64,000 nucleotides of DNA from NCBI RefSeq assembly GCF_014145615.1, contig NZ_JACIVH010000069.1, positions 79,194-143,193 of the forward strand. The letters are read 5' to 3'. The stretch comes from Limosilactobacillus balticus. Lineage in GTDB: Bacteria; Bacillota; Bacilli; Lactobacillales; Lactobacillaceae. The translations under genes and the position numbers were made by a program. The notes under the pieces were generated by a model. The model was given only the letters and a program-made list of their open reading frames with translations, made no database searches and was not told the origin of the DNA. Positions 1 to 8,836 of the stretch are shown here, piece after piece. Positions within the stretch are counted from its first letter, which is position 1. Each line of letters opens with the position of its first letter.

Positions 1-387
1 CGGAATTAATTTATTAAATGCTGTTTGCTTTTCAGGATCAAGAATTACAAAAATCATAAAACAATAAAAACCGAGGAATCGTTCACCGGTCATTAAGTGC
101 TCACCAATTACTTTTGTGAACACTTCAATAGATCGTTTACCAAAGCCTGTCACATAAGCTTCCATACACATCGAATCTTGAAGGTCAAATGGTCGTAAAA
201 ATTGAATATCATCCATTGCTACTGTTGCAACCGTTGTCCGAGCTACCCGCATTGCTGCTACCGAAGCTTGACCATCAATTAATTCCAAAGTTCGACCGCC
301 ATATACTGTTCCATGCTCGTTTAAGTCAGAATTGCGTACCCGATGAATTGCTACTGCTAATGTATCATTACATTTGATTGCATCCAT
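1..387 (-). CDS. acyl-CoA thioesterase, hotdog fold (partial, C-terminus off the left edge)
   Basis: The reverse strand reads 129 codons from an ATG at 387 to the window edge without a stop. The protein begins MDAIKCNDTLAVAIHRV and contains GTVYGGRTLELIDGQASVAA, which matches the acyl-CoA hydrolase (BACH/YkhA-like) hotdog core with its G-x-x-x-GG and Asp after the helix start. Family members hydrolyse acyl-CoA to free fatty acid and CoA in the cytosol. A strong Shine-Dalgarno (TAAGGAGG) sits just upstream of the ATG. The gene stands alone here, and the next reading on the same strand is a transporter remnant. The exact substrate cannot be told. Confidence 0.8.
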   Translation of the reverse strand, partial: MDAIKCNDTLAVAIHRVRNSDLNEHGTVYGGRTLELIDGQASVAAMRVARTTVATVAMDDIQFLRPFDLQDSMCMEAYVTGFGKRSIEVFTKVIGEHLMTGERFLGFYCFMIFVILDPEKQTAFNKLIP

Positions 388-432
388 TAAAAAACCTCCT
401 TAGTCCTTATTACATTAAATTTTAGCAAATCA

Positions 433-546
433 TTAACGATTATTGTTGGATTTTTGAAATTCATTAACCGGGCCAAGATAAGCGCTATCAATCCCTAACC
501 ATTTTTTATTAATCTGTCGTAAGGTACCATCTTTTTGTAGAACCCC
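433..546 (-). pseudogene. remnant of an amino-acid ABC transporter substrate-binding protein (C-terminal tail)
   Basis: About 37 codons on the reverse strand read GVLQKDGTLRQINKKWLG and then a short tail to a TAA stop at 433. The K-x-DGTL-x-x-I-x-x-KWLG pattern is the hallmark C-terminus of periplasmic-type binding proteins of polar amino-acid ABC transporters. The reading frame continues upstream to 615, but those codons no longer resemble the family, so about 85 percent of the gene is missing. There is no start, no signal peptide and no permease or ATPase gene beside it. I read it as a decayed remnant whose front was lost where the repeat element at 557-724 now lies. Confidence 0.6.
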
Positions 547-556
547 AAAATAAAAA

Positions 557-724
557 AAGAGAGGCTGAAAAAAATAATCCAACCTCTTTACTAATTTTAA
601 AGCGTAAACTGTCAAAACACAGTAGCTAGTCGGATTCTGAACGTTGATCAGTCAACGTCCAGAATGCCTCGCTATCCTTGCAGGGGTGGGACTAAAAACT
701 CGCAAGCGAGTTTTGTCCCACTCC
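557..724. repeat. composite hairpin repeat element downstream of trxB
   Basis: Two strong inverted repeats lie in tandem. The first has 14-base arms at 634-647 and 652-665 with a four-base loop and one mismatch. The second has arms at about 683-703 and 706-724, containing GTGGGAC and GTCCCAC, and on the plus strand is followed by four T. A weaker hairpin with AGAGG/CCTCT arms lies at about 557-590. Intergenic elements with GTGGGAC...GTCCCAC arms recur in many low-GC Gram-positive genomes. The second hairpin could end the trxB transcript, although no U-run follows it on that strand. Confidence 0.6.
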
Positions 725-730
725 TTTTTA

Positions 731-1663
731 TTAATCCATCGATTTAATATATTGATAAACTTGCTGTCCAGCAATTGCACCATCACCAACAGCAGTTGCA
801 ACCTGTCGTAACGGTGTTTCACGAACATCCCCAATGGCAAAAATGCCTGGTACTGCTGTCCGCATTCGCTCATCAGTCTTTACCCAGCCTTGACCATCAA
901 GAATATCTAAGTTTTTAAAAGCAGTTGTCATTGGGAAATTACCAACATAAATAAAGACACCATCAGCGGTCATTTCACCATCTTCACCTGTCTTATTATT
1001 ATGGGTTTTAACACCTGTCACTTTAATATCATCCCCAAGAATTTCAGTCACACTAGTGTTAAAAACAAACTCAATCTTGTCATTATTCATTGCTTCTGCT
1101 TGAATAATTGGTTCAGCCCGGAGCTCATCACGACGAACAAGAACTGTTACTTTAGAAGCTAATTGCGTTAAGTATACTCCCTCTTCAACAGCCGCATCAC
1201 CACCGCCAACGACGATAAGATGCTTTTCTTTAAAGAAGGCTCCATCACAAACCGCACAGTATGAAACACCACGGCCACCAAATTCTTCTTCTCCTGGAAC
1301 ATTGAGGTGACGTTGGTCAGACCCAGTAGCGATAACAACCGCCTTTGCAGTATATATTTCATCCATGTCAGTAGTTATCTTCTTCAAATCACCATCAAGT
1401 TCTACTTTAGTTACTGTACCATAAGCGTATTCTGCGCCAAATTGAGTTGCACCTTCATACATTTGTTGGGCAAGTTCAGGACCCTTAACACTTTTGAATC
1501 CTGTGTAGTTTTCAATTTCAGCAGTATTATTCAAGTTTCCGCCGTAAATTCCACGATCAAGCATCAAGACAGACAGGTTTGCACGTGAGGCATACATTGC
1601 TGCGGTCATTCCACCAGGACCGGCACCAATGATTACAACATCATATTGCTTACTTTCAGCCAT
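731..1663 (-). CDS. trxB: thioredoxin reductase (NADPH)
   Basis: A 310-residue flavoprotein that reduces thioredoxin with NADPH in the cytosol. The N-terminal FAD motif GAGPGG is at residues 13-18, the redox-active CAVC at 136-139, the NADPH motif GGGDAA at 153-158, and the C-terminal FAD motif (GIFAIGDVRE) near 280. The length is normal for bacterial TrxB. The reading frame extends 14 codons further upstream, but ATG 1663 is chosen because a GAGGAGG Shine-Dalgarno lies just before it and MAESKQYDVVIIG fits the family start. The gene is transcribed alone and diverges from lutABC across about 250 bases. In this catalase-poor lineage it is a main thiol-redox enzyme (family knowledge). Confidence 0.96.
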   Translation of the reverse strand: MAESKQYDVVIIGAGPGGMTAAMYASRANLSVLMLDRGIYGGNLNNTAEIENYTGFKSVKGPELAQQMYEGATQFGAEYAYGTVTKVELDGDLKKITTDMDEIYTAKAVVIATGSDQRHLNVPGEEEFGGRGVSYCAVCDGAFFKEKHLIVVGGGDAAVEEGVYLTQLASKVTVLVRRDELRAEPIIQAEAMNNDKIEFVFNTSVTEILGDDIKVTGVKTHNNKTGEDGEMTADGVFIYVGNFPMTTAFKNLDILDGQGWVKTDERMRTAVPGIFAIGDVRETPLRQVATAVGDGAIAGQQVYQYIKSMD

Positions 1664-1924
1664 TTCTCTCTTCCTCCTCGAATAATTTTTTACTATCCAT
1701 ATCATACCGACTTTGGATCTTTTTGTCTATCGTTTAGCTTACTTTTTATCAGTAATATTCTTTATCGAACTATAACTAATATTATAATTTTGTATAGAGA
1801 ATTTAAACAATTAAATCGTTTCTAATCCTAATGTTATCATATTTGAGTTATACTTATTATGATAAGTAATTATATTTTTTCATTTTTTAAGGAGGCGAAG
1901 TGCATCCAACTAATGCACGCATGT

Positions 1925-2728
1925 ATGAAAGTCTGTATTTTTTCTACTTGTATTGTTGATTTGCTTTATCCAGATGTTGGGAAAGCAACGGTTGAACTTC
2001 TCCAACGTTTTGGTTGCGAAACAGTTTTCCCCGATAAACAAATCTGTTGCGGACAACCAACTTATAATAGTGGTTATGATCGCGAAACAATCGCTACATT
2101 TAAAAATCAACTCGATGCCCTTTTAAGTATCGATGCTGATTATATTGTTGGCCCATCTGGATCGTGTGTCGCCATGCTTCACGAATATAAAAACATTTTC
2201 AAAGATGATCCAGAATATGCGAAGAAAGCACAAATTCTTTATGATAAATCTTTTGAACTAACGCAATTTATTTACCGGGTTCTCGGTATTCTTGATTGCG
2301 GTGCAGAACTGGATGATACAGCAACCTTTCACCGTTCTTGTCACATGACTCGTCTTCTTGGGGAACGTACGGCACCAATTGTTCTTCTAGAACATGTTAA
2401 GGGACTCGAACTTATTCCCCTTCATAACATTCAATTATGTTGTGGCTTTGGTGGAACATTCTCTGCTAAAGAACCCCTTCTCTCTGAAGCGATGGTTGAT
2501 GATAAAGCAAATAATGTTTTGAAGACGAAAGCACATATTCTTATCGCTTGTGAGCAAACATGTTTAATGAACATCGGTGGACGAATTAACCGTCGCCATG
2601 ATGGCTCTCATATTACGATTATGCATATTGCTGAGGTTCTTAATCATAACGTTGACACTAGCCGGATCACTTATGTCAAAGATACGGATCATGTAATGGT
2701 ACCAGCAAACGGAAACGGGGTGTTTTAG
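1925..2728 (+). CDS. lutA: LutA-type (Fe-S)-binding subunit of L-lactate oxidation complex
   Basis: The 267-residue product carries two cysteine-rich CCG domains: CCGQPTYNSG at about 41-50 and LCCGFGG at about 171-177, with further CHMTR and C-x-x-TC motifs. This is the LutA/YvfV architecture, and LutABC oxidises L-lactate to pyruvate with an iron-sulphur electron chain. The start is uncertain. Family alignment favours MKVCIFSTC (ATG 1925), but the only good Shine-Dalgarno (AAGGAGG, 1889-1895) lies far upstream. ATG 1913 is the other in-frame choice, and the open frame itself begins at 1859. The stop abuts the lutB ATG directly, so translation is probably coupled. Confidence 0.88.
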   Translation: MKVCIFSTCIVDLLYPDVGKATVELLQRFGCETVFPDKQICCGQPTYNSGYDRETIATFKNQLDALLSIDADYIVGPSGSCVAMLHEYKNIFKDDPEYAKKAQILYDKSFELTQFIYRVLGILDCGAELDDTATFHRSCHMTRLLGERTAPIVLLEHVKGLELIPLHNIQLCCGFGGTFSAKEPLLSEAMVDDKANNVLKTKAHILIACEQTCLMNIGGRINRRHDGSHITIMHIAEVLNHNVDTSRITYVKDTDHVMVPANGNGVF

Positions 2729-4216
2729 ATGGGTATAGCCACTAGCGATAAGCCTTTTACGGAACGAATTAAGGAAGCAGAAGCCGATAAATTTATGCGG
2801 GCATCTGTTGCTAAAGCACAAGATGCTCAATTCCAAAAGCGAACAGAAGCGCGCCGCCAGTTAGGTCATTGGGAAGGTTGGCGTGATCTCTCTGCCGAAA
2901 TTCGTCAACATGTTATTAAGCACCTTCCGGATTACTTGGAAGAATTCAGTGACAACGTTCAAAAAAATGGTGGTCATGTTTTCTTTGCCAAGGATGGTGA
3001 CGAAGCAAGTACCTTTATTAAACAATTAGCAAGCAAAAAGCAAGCTCATCACGTTGTTAAATCAAAATCAATGGTCACTACAGAAATTGACCTTGATAAA
3101 GAACTATTAACGATCCCTGGTCTCTCATTAATGGAAACTGATTTAGCCGAGTTTATTTTACAAGAAGATAACTGGGATGAACCGACTCATATCGTTTTCC
3201 CTACACTACATAAAAACCGCAACCAGATTCAAAAAATTTTTGAAAAACTCGGTTATGATGGCGATAATGATCCTGAACACATGGCAAGATTTGTCCGCCA
3301 CTATCTCCGTAATTACTTTATGCAAGCTGATTTCGGCATTACTGGCTGTAACTTTGCGATTGCTGATAACGGAATGATTAACCTGGTCACAAATGAAGGA
3401 AATGCTGATATTAGCATGGCGATTCCCCAAACCCAAGTAGTAGTCATGGGGATGGAGCGTATTGTCCCAAGCCTGAAAGAAGCCGAAGTATTAGATAATG
3501 TTCTTTGTCGGAGTGCAGTTGGTCAAAAATTAACGAGCTACTGTACTTTTTCCAAAGGTAAGGAAGCAAGTGAAGCCGATGGACCAGATGACTTCTATGT
3601 TGTCATTGTTGATAATGGTCGTTCTAAGATGCTGAACTCTGATTTTGAACCGATGCTCCAATGTATCCGTTGTGGTTCTTGCTTAAATGTTTGCCCCGTT
3701 TACCGGCAAGTCGGTGGAAAGGGCTATGGATCGATTTATCCAGGACCAATGGGTGAAGTTCTTTCCCCAATTTTAGGCGGTTATCAAGAATTCAAGGAAT
3801 TGCCCTATGCATGTAGTCTATGTGCTGCTTGTACAGAAACCTGTCCTGTTAAAATTCCCCTTCATGAGTTGATTCGCCATCACCGTTATGTAGAAATGGA
3901 TGAGCTTCATCTAGATCATAGTCCTTCGAATGCCCTTCTAAAGGCAGTTGGTAAAGGAACCAGCTCCCCTACGCTTTTTAATGACGCAATGCGATTTGCT
4001 CATATTGCTCTTGAGCCCTTTGGCAAGAAGACAACTCCTGAAGACATTAAAAACCTTTATCCAGATGGTAAAATCAACCACCTTCCCGCAATTGCTCCTA
4101 AACTAGCGCATGGCTGGGTAGACGTTCGTGATCTCGCTGTTCCGCCGAAGTATCATCAAAATTTCCGTCATTGGTACCACCACTATGAAGAAGAGGAGGA
4201 ACAGGGAAATGACTAA
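2729..4216 (+). CDS. lutB: LutB-type ferredoxin-like subunit of L-lactate oxidation complex
   Basis: A 495-residue iron-sulphur protein. The first 290 residues are the LUD domain. Two 4Fe-4S clusters follow, with Cys 312, 315, 318, 322 (CIRCGSCLNVCP) and Cys 362, 365, 368, 372 (CSLCAACTETCP). This order and length match LutB/YvfW. Its ATG follows the lutA stop with no gap, and its end overlaps lutC by eight bases, so the three genes form one tightly coupled operon. In Bacillus subtilis the operon allows growth on lactate. In a fermentative lactobacillus it may serve redox balance or lactate re-use, which is inference. Confidence 0.95.
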   Translation: MGIATSDKPFTERIKEAEADKFMRASVAKAQDAQFQKRTEARRQLGHWEGWRDLSAEIRQHVIKHLPDYLEEFSDNVQKNGGHVFFAKDGDEASTFIKQLASKKQAHHVVKSKSMVTTEIDLDKELLTIPGLSLMETDLAEFILQEDNWDEPTHIVFPTLHKNRNQIQKIFEKLGYDGDNDPEHMARFVRHYLRNYFMQADFGITGCNFAIADNGMINLVTNEGNADISMAIPQTQVVVMGMERIVPSLKEAEVLDNVLCRSAVGQKLTSYCTFSKGKEASEADGPDDFYVVIVDNGRSKMLNSDFEPMLQCIRCGSCLNVCPVYRQVGGKGYGSIYPGPMGEVLSPILGGYQEFKELPYACSLCAACTETCPVKIPLHELIRHHRYVEMDELHLDHSPSNALLKAVGKGTSSPTLFNDAMRFAHIALEPFGKKTTPEDIKNLYPDGKINHLPAIAPKLAHGWVDVRDLAVPPKYHQNFRHWYHHYEEEEEQGND

Positions 4217-4943
4217 TTACTTACAAGAAGCAAACACTACTAAGAACCAAGAAGACTTCTTAAATCGAATTGCAAAGGCTGCCAACCGCCCTCGTCATAC
4301 GCTTGCTGAAGATCCATTTGTTCCAGTTAATGACCTTCCAGAAACTACCCTTGCCGGAAAAAGTCAAGACGAACTTCTTGAGCTTGCGCGTAAAAATAGC
4401 GAAGAAGTTCATGTTGATTTTCATGTTGTTAAATCAGCCGATCTCGGCCACACTCTTAATGATTTTATCCAAGAAAAAGAGATTAAAAGTTTAATGCTGC
4501 CCTCCTTTGATGAAGAGAAATGGCAAAACTATTCATTGGGAAAATGGCAAGATAATTTACGAGTAGATCCTATTTACTATTGGGAGCCTGAATTTAGGCG
4601 GCAAAATATTGTAAATGCAAATAACAGTGATGGAGCAATTGGTTTTGCGGACTTTCTATTAGCTGAATCAGGGACCGTAACCGTTGCAACCTACCCACAA
4701 CAAGGACGGATGTTCCATTTCCTTCCAACCCATTACCTAGCTATTGTGCCAAAAAGCAAAATTCTACCACGTTCACGTCAAGCAATGGATTATTATCAAA
4801 AAGCAATTCAGGATGGTAGTTTACAAACGTCAAACATTAACTTTATTACTGGTCCATCAAATTCTGGTGATATTGAAATGGTATTAATCGTTGGTGTTCA
4901 CGGTCCACTTGATATGGAATATGTAGTTGTTGAAGATATGTAA
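4209..4943 (+). CDS. lutC: LutC-type LUD-domain subunit of L-lactate oxidation complex
   Basis: The product is 244 residues and has a single LUD domain with the typical GFADFLLAESGTV stretch and the C-terminal NINFITGPSNSGDIEM block. ATG 4209 is chosen because AGGAGGA lies about ten bases upstream and the earlier in-frame methionines overlap lutB coding sequence. It ends the lutABC operon, and a strong bidirectional terminator follows at once. LutC has no iron-sulphur motif and is the third structural subunit. The family assignment is firm, but its catalytic role is poorly defined even in model species. Confidence 0.93.
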   Translation: MTNYLQEANTTKNQEDFLNRIAKAANRPRHTLAEDPFVPVNDLPETTLAGKSQDELLELARKNSEEVHVDFHVVKSADLGHTLNDFIQEKEIKSLMLPSFDEEKWQNYSLGKWQDNLRVDPIYYWEPEFRRQNIVNANNSDGAIGFADFLLAESGTVTVATYPQQGRMFHFLPTHYLAIVPKSKILPRSRQAMDYYQKAIQDGSLQTSNINFITGPSNSGDIEMVLIVGVHGPLDMEYVVVEDM

Positions 4944-4946
4944 AAA

Positions 4947-4988
4947 ATAAACCTTCAAGATCCCTATAACGAATCTTGAAGGTTTATT
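4947..4988. terminator. bidirectional terminator between lutC and galU
   Basis: AAACCTTCAAGAT (about 4949-4962) pairs with ATCTTGAAGGTTT (about 4973-4985) around a ten-base loop. A-runs flank one side and T-runs the other, so the hairpin can end the convergent lutABC and galU transcripts. Confidence 0.9.
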
Positions 4989-5011
4989 TTGTTAAAAGGC
5001 TAATGCTAGTC

Positions 5012-5926
5012 TTACTTCTTAGAATTATTTTGCTTATCTTCAGCAGCAAGCTTTGCACCTAATTCCTTAATGTATTCACGCAATTCTTCTTTAACTTGTG
5101 GGTGTTCCAAACCATATTCAATGTTTGTCTTAACCCAGCCAAACTTATTACCAACATCGTAACGGTCACCCTTATATTCACGAGCGAATACCCGTTGAGT
5201 TTGGTTCAAAGTATCAATTGCATCAGTTAATTGAATTTCGCCGCCCTTGCCTGGCTTAGTCTTTGCTAATACATCAAAGATTTCTGGAGTAAAGACATAC
5301 CGACCAATGATTGCTAAATCACTTGGTGCGTCTTTAGGAGCCGGCTTTTCAACAAAGCTAGTTACGTTATAAAGGCCTGACGTAACTTCCTTGCTAGGGT
5401 TAATTACACCATACTTTGCAGTATCTTCATGTGGAACCCGCATAACCGCAAGAGTAGACGCACCAGTTTGGTTATAACTTTCAATTAATTGCTTCGTTAA
5501 AGCTTCATTCTTGTTGTTAATGTTATTAAGGTCATCCCCAAGCATAACAACAAATGGTTCATCCCCGATAAAATCACGAGCAGTTAAAACAGCGTCCCCT
5601 AAACCACGAGGATGAGATTGACGAATGAAGTAAATATTAACATCAGTTGTTTCTTCAACCATCTTTAACATCTCATCCTTGTGTTTTGAACGAAGATTAT
5701 CTTCCAACTCTGGATTAGAGTCAAAATGGTCTTCAATCGACCGCTTATTCTTTCCATCAACAACAACAATATCTTCAATTCCTGATTTGCGCGCTTCTTC
5801 AACGATAAATTGAATTGTTGGCTTATCAACAATTGGTAACATTTCCTTTGCCAATGCCTTAGTTGCAGGAAGAAAACGAGTTCCTAAACCAGCAGCAGGA
5901 ATAATGGCTTTTCTAACACGTTTCAT
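5012..5926 (-). CDS. galU: UTP-glucose-1-phosphate uridylyltransferase
   Basis: A 304-residue cytosolic enzyme that makes UDP-glucose from UTP and glucose-1-phosphate, feeding galactose use, glycolipid and exopolysaccharide synthesis. The nucleotidyltransferase signature [19 protein letters not shown] stands at the N-terminus, with VMLGDD as the metal-binding site near residue 130 and GEIQLTDA further on. Start MKRVRKAII at 5926 is chosen by family fit. An alternative ATG six bases upstream (5932) is closer to the GGAAAGGG Shine-Dalgarno. gpsA lies 65 bases upstream on the same strand and a shared terminator lies downstream. Confidence 0.96.
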   Translation of the reverse strand: MKRVRKAIIPAAGLGTRFLPATKALAKEMLPIVDKPTIQFIVEEARKSGIEDIVVVDGKNKRSIEDHFDSNPELEDNLRSKHKDEMLKMVEETTDVNIYFIRQSHPRGLGDAVLTARDFIGDEPFVVMLGDDLNNINNKNEALTKQLIESYNQTGASTLAVMRVPHEDTAKYGVINPSKEVTSGLYNVTSFVEKPAPKDAPSDLAIIGRYVFTPEIFDVLAKTKPGKGGEIQLTDAIDTLNQTQRVFAREYKGDRYDVGNKFGWVKTNIEYGLEHPQVKEELREYIKELGAKLAAEDKQNNSKK

Positions 5927-5990
5927 ACTCATAAAACCCTTTCCATGTTTCAATTTCTCTCAATATCCATCCTCTAGCATTTTACCATAT

Positions 5991-7007
5991 TTATTCGTTT
6001 TCTGAAGTAAGATCTCGGTCCATTAATTGAGAAATTGCAGTTTTAATATCTTCGCCTTCATACAAAACACGGTAAAGAGCTTCGGTAATTGGCATCTGTA
6101 CTTGTCGTTTACGACTCAATTCATAAGCGGCTTTGGTAGTATAGACACCTTCGATAACCATTCCCATATTATCAATTACATCTTGAAGCTTTTTTCCTTG
6201 TCCCAATTGATAACCAGCACGCCAATTTCGAGAATTTTTACTGGTAGCAGTAACAACAAGGTCACCAACCCCAGAAAGACCAATAAAAGTCATCGGGTTG
6301 GCACCAAAAGCAACCCCCAATCGACGAATTTCTGCAAGTCCACGAGTAATTAATGCTGCCCGTGCATTATCATGATAACCCAGTCCCTGAATAGCTCCGG
6401 CACCAATTGCAATAATGTTCTTTAAGGCTGCGCCAAATTCGGCACCAATTACATCGTCGTTAGTGTAAACACGGAAATAAGAATTACTAAATAACTTCTG
6501 CGCCTTTTTAGCACTGGCCAGGTCCTCACAAGCTGCGGTTACAGCTGTCATATCTTTAATCGCCACATCTTCAGCATGACTTGGACCTGATAAAACAACA
6601 ATTGCCTGACGGTTTTCAGAAGGAATATCTTCGCTAAGCATTTCCGATGGTCGCTTATAAGTATTTTGTTCTAAGCCTTTCGTTGCGTGAATAATTAACG
6701 GTTTTTGATGTAATTCAGTCAAAATTGCATTTAATTGCTTAGCAACTTCACGAAGACCCTTTGTTGGAATTACAATCAGGACCACACTGGAATCCTTAAC
6801 AGCTTCTTTCATATCCGTTGTTGCTGTTAATTTAGTAGAATAAACAAAATCTTTCATGTAGCGAGGATTTGTATGTTCAGTATTTAATTGCTTAACTTGT
6901 TCCTCATTACGAGACCATAATGTTACATCGTGGCCATTTTCTGTAAGCATGTTTGCTAAGACACTGCCCCACGAACCAGCACCTAAAACAGCAATTTTTT
7001 CTGCCAT
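5991..7007 (-). CDS. gpsA: NAD(P)-dependent glycerol-3-phosphate dehydrogenase
   Basis: A 338-residue enzyme that reduces dihydroxyacetone phosphate to sn-glycerol-3-phosphate, the backbone of phospholipids and lipoteichoic acid. The Rossmann motif GAGSWG is at residues 9-14, the substrate-binding region GAALKNIIAIGAG near 190-203 contains the catalytic lysine, and the C-terminal dehydrogenase domain is complete. GGAGAAGGAG precedes the ATG. It sits between lgt and galU, an order common in lactobacilli, and likely belongs to the hprK-lgt-gpsA transcript because gaps are under 30 bases. Confidence 0.96.
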   Translation of the reverse strand: MAEKIAVLGAGSWGSVLANMLTENGHDVTLWSRNEEQVKQLNTEHTNPRYMKDFVYSTKLTATTDMKEAVKDSSVVLIVIPTKGLREVAKQLNAILTELHQKPLIIHATKGLEQNTYKRPSEMLSEDIPSENRQAIVVLSGPSHAEDVAIKDMTAVTAACEDLASAKKAQKLFSNSYFRVYTNDDVIGAEFGAALKNIIAIGAGAIQGLGYHDNARAALITRGLAEIRRLGVAFGANPMTFIGLSGVGDLVVTATSKNSRNWRAGYQLGQGKKLQDVIDNMGMVIEGVYTTKAAYELSRKRQVQMPITEALYRVLYEGEDIKTAISQLMDRDLTSENE

Positions 7008-7032
7008 AATTTTTTCTCCTTCTCCAATTCAA

Positions 7033-7860
7033 TTAATTTTTGTTTATTCCGTTATAATACCACGGAATATTTTTATGACGTCGAATTATTAGTATTACTA
7101 ATGCACTAACAAAAAATACTACAGAAAGTAACTGTGAAATGCGAATATTTCCAATCATTAAACTATCAGTTCGCATACCTTCAATAAAGAACCGGCCAAA
7201 CGCATACCACATTACATAGGTTAAGAAAATTTCCCCGCGACGAAATAAGTGTTCGCGATGACGAAGTAACATTAATAATGCAAAACCAGTTAAATCCCAT
7301 AATGACTCATATAAGAACGTTGGAATTCGATAGTGACCGCCAATATACATTTGGTTTATTATCCAATTCGGGATATGCTGAGCCATTAAATGCGCCCGTG
7401 TCGTTATATCACCAAATGCCTCTTGGTTCATAAAGTTACCCCATCGGCCAATTCCTTGAGCCATGATAAGGGTTGGGGCAATAATGTCCATCATCAACCA
7501 ACTAGATAGGTGACGATAATGGCAAAAGACAAGTAAAACAATAAAGCCCCCTAAAATCGCTCCATATATTGCAATCCCACCATCCCAGATAGCAATAATC
7601 TCACTTGGATGCTGGGAATAATAGCTCCACTGAAATACGACATAGTAAATCCGCGCGCAAATTATCGCAATCGGAAGCGCCCATAGAAGATAATCATAAA
7701 AATCATCTTCAAAAATTCCCAGCCTCTTTCCTTCACGAACAGCTAATAAAAGAGCCAAAACTACCCCACTAGCAATAATTACGCCATACCAATGGATAGT
7801 AAACGGACCACCTTGGAACGCAATTGGGTTTAAGGCAGCTTTTATTCCTTGATTAATCAT
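7033..7860 (-). CDS. lgt: prolipoprotein diacylglyceryl transferase
   Basis: A 275-residue polytopic membrane enzyme that moves diacylglycerol from phosphatidylglycerol to the lipobox cysteine of prelipoproteins. Visible family blocks are the HWYG motif near residue 25, GGIAIYGAILGG in the middle, and the signature GRWGNFMNQEAFG near 140. About seven hydrophobic segments are present. The ATG directly follows the hprK stop (TAG then ATG), so translation is almost surely coupled to hprK. The hprK-lgt pairing is the same as in Bacillus subtilis. Confidence 0.96.
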   Translation of the reverse strand: MINQGIKAALNPIAFQGGPFTIHWYGVIIASGVVLALLLAVREGKRLGIFEDDFYDYLLWALPIAIICARIYYVVFQWSYYSQHPSEIIAIWDGGIAIYGAILGGFIVLLVFCHYRHLSSWLMMDIIAPTLIMAQGIGRWGNFMNQEAFGDITTRAHLMAQHIPNWIINQMYIGGHYRIPTFLYESLWDLTGFALLMLLRHREHLFRRGEIFLTYVMWYAFGRFFIEGMRTDSLMIGNIRISQLLSVVFFVSALVILIIRRHKNIPWYYNGINKN

Positions 7861-8823
7861 CTAGTTTGCCGACCCCTTATTATTCTTACTATCACGTTCC
7901 GAATTCTGCTTAATTAACTGGTTAAGGTTTCGATCAAATGTTTCGGTAGCATCATAGCCCATTGTCTCGGCCCGATAATTCATTGCGGCTGATTCAATAA
8001 TAATCGCTAAATTACGACCAGTTTTAACTGGGACAGAAACTTTAGGCACAATAACACCTTGAATTGTTTGGGTATCTCCACGATCACCAAGACGATCAAA
8101 TTGTACATCAGGAGTCCACGTTTCGAGATGTACAATTAAACTGATTTGATCAGAAGGCATAATTGCCCCTGTTCCATAAAGAGTAGAAACATCAATGATT
8201 CCAATTCCACGAATTTCCATTAAATGTTTTAAAATTTGCGGAGCAGTCCCTACCAAAGTCTGTTCGTCACGGGCGTAAACTTCTACCCGATCATCAGCAA
8301 TCAGTCGGTGTCCACGACGCACAAGTTCCAACGCGGTTTCACTCTTACCAACTCCCGAATCACCAGTAATGAGCACTCCAACCCCACTTATATCAACTAA
8401 TACACCATGGAGAGATTTTCGTGGTGCCAAACGTTCCAGTAAGTAAGAAGTCATGTTACTTAATATTTGAGAAGAGGTTAAGTGCGTTCCCAAAATTGGA
8501 ATTTTTGCATCTTCAGCCGCCTTCTTTAGCTCCTTAGGAATCGGCAAATTAGTTGAGATAACAAAACATGGTGTTTGTGGCATACACATTTTTGTCATGT
8601 ATTCCTCACGTTGCTCATGAGTTAAATCTTTAGCAAATGAGGTTTCGGTAATTCCTAACAATTGAATCCGTACTGCGGGATAATGCTTGAAATATCCTGC
8701 AAATTCAAGAGCTGGCCGTGAAATATCACTAGTTGTTATCTTGCGTTGGAGGTAATCTTCTCCTTGTAAGACTTTTAACCGGACCTTATCAACTAATTCT
8801 TGCACCGTTACATTGTTTGGCAT
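7861..8823 (-). CDS. hprK: HPr kinase/phosphorylase
   Basis: A 320-residue regulator that phosphorylates HPr on Ser-46 and reverses this, controlling carbon catabolite repression. Walker A GDSGVGKS spans residues 154-161, and the HPrK signature (LMEIRGIGIIDV) and Asp-rich D-R-V region follow. The open frame begins at 8895, but ATG 8823 (MPNNVTVQEL) is chosen because AAAGGAG lies just upstream and residues before it have no family match. It is followed without gap by lgt and preceded by yvlD- and pspC-type genes. Targets in this window could include adhE, which has a cre-like palindrome upstream (inference). Confidence 0.96.
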   Translation of the reverse strand: MPNNVTVQELVDKVRLKVLQGEDYLQRKITTSDISRPALEFAGYFKHYPAVRIQLLGITETSFAKDLTHEQREEYMTKMCMPQTPCFVISTNLPIPKELKKAAEDAKIPILGTHLTSSQILSNMTSYLLERLAPRKSLHGVLVDISGVGVLITGDSGVGKSETALELVRRGHRLIADDRVEVYARDEQTLVGTAPQILKHLMEIRGIGIIDVSTLYGTGAIMPSDQISLIVHLETWTPDVQFDRLGDRGDTQTIQGVIVPKVSVPVKTGRNLAIIIESAAMNYRAETMGYDATETFDRNLNQLIKQNSERDSKNNKGSAN

Positions 8824-8836
8824 TTTTTCCACTCCT

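Noticed and set aside
652..873. Open frames overlapping trxB on the same strand (652-873, 1168-1362)
   Set aside because: They lie in other frames of a clear trxB gene, show no family motifs and have no ribosome site.
1307..1588. A 93-codon plus-strand frame inside trxB
   Set aside because: Antisense shadow of trxB codons with no known protein pattern or Shine-Dalgarno.
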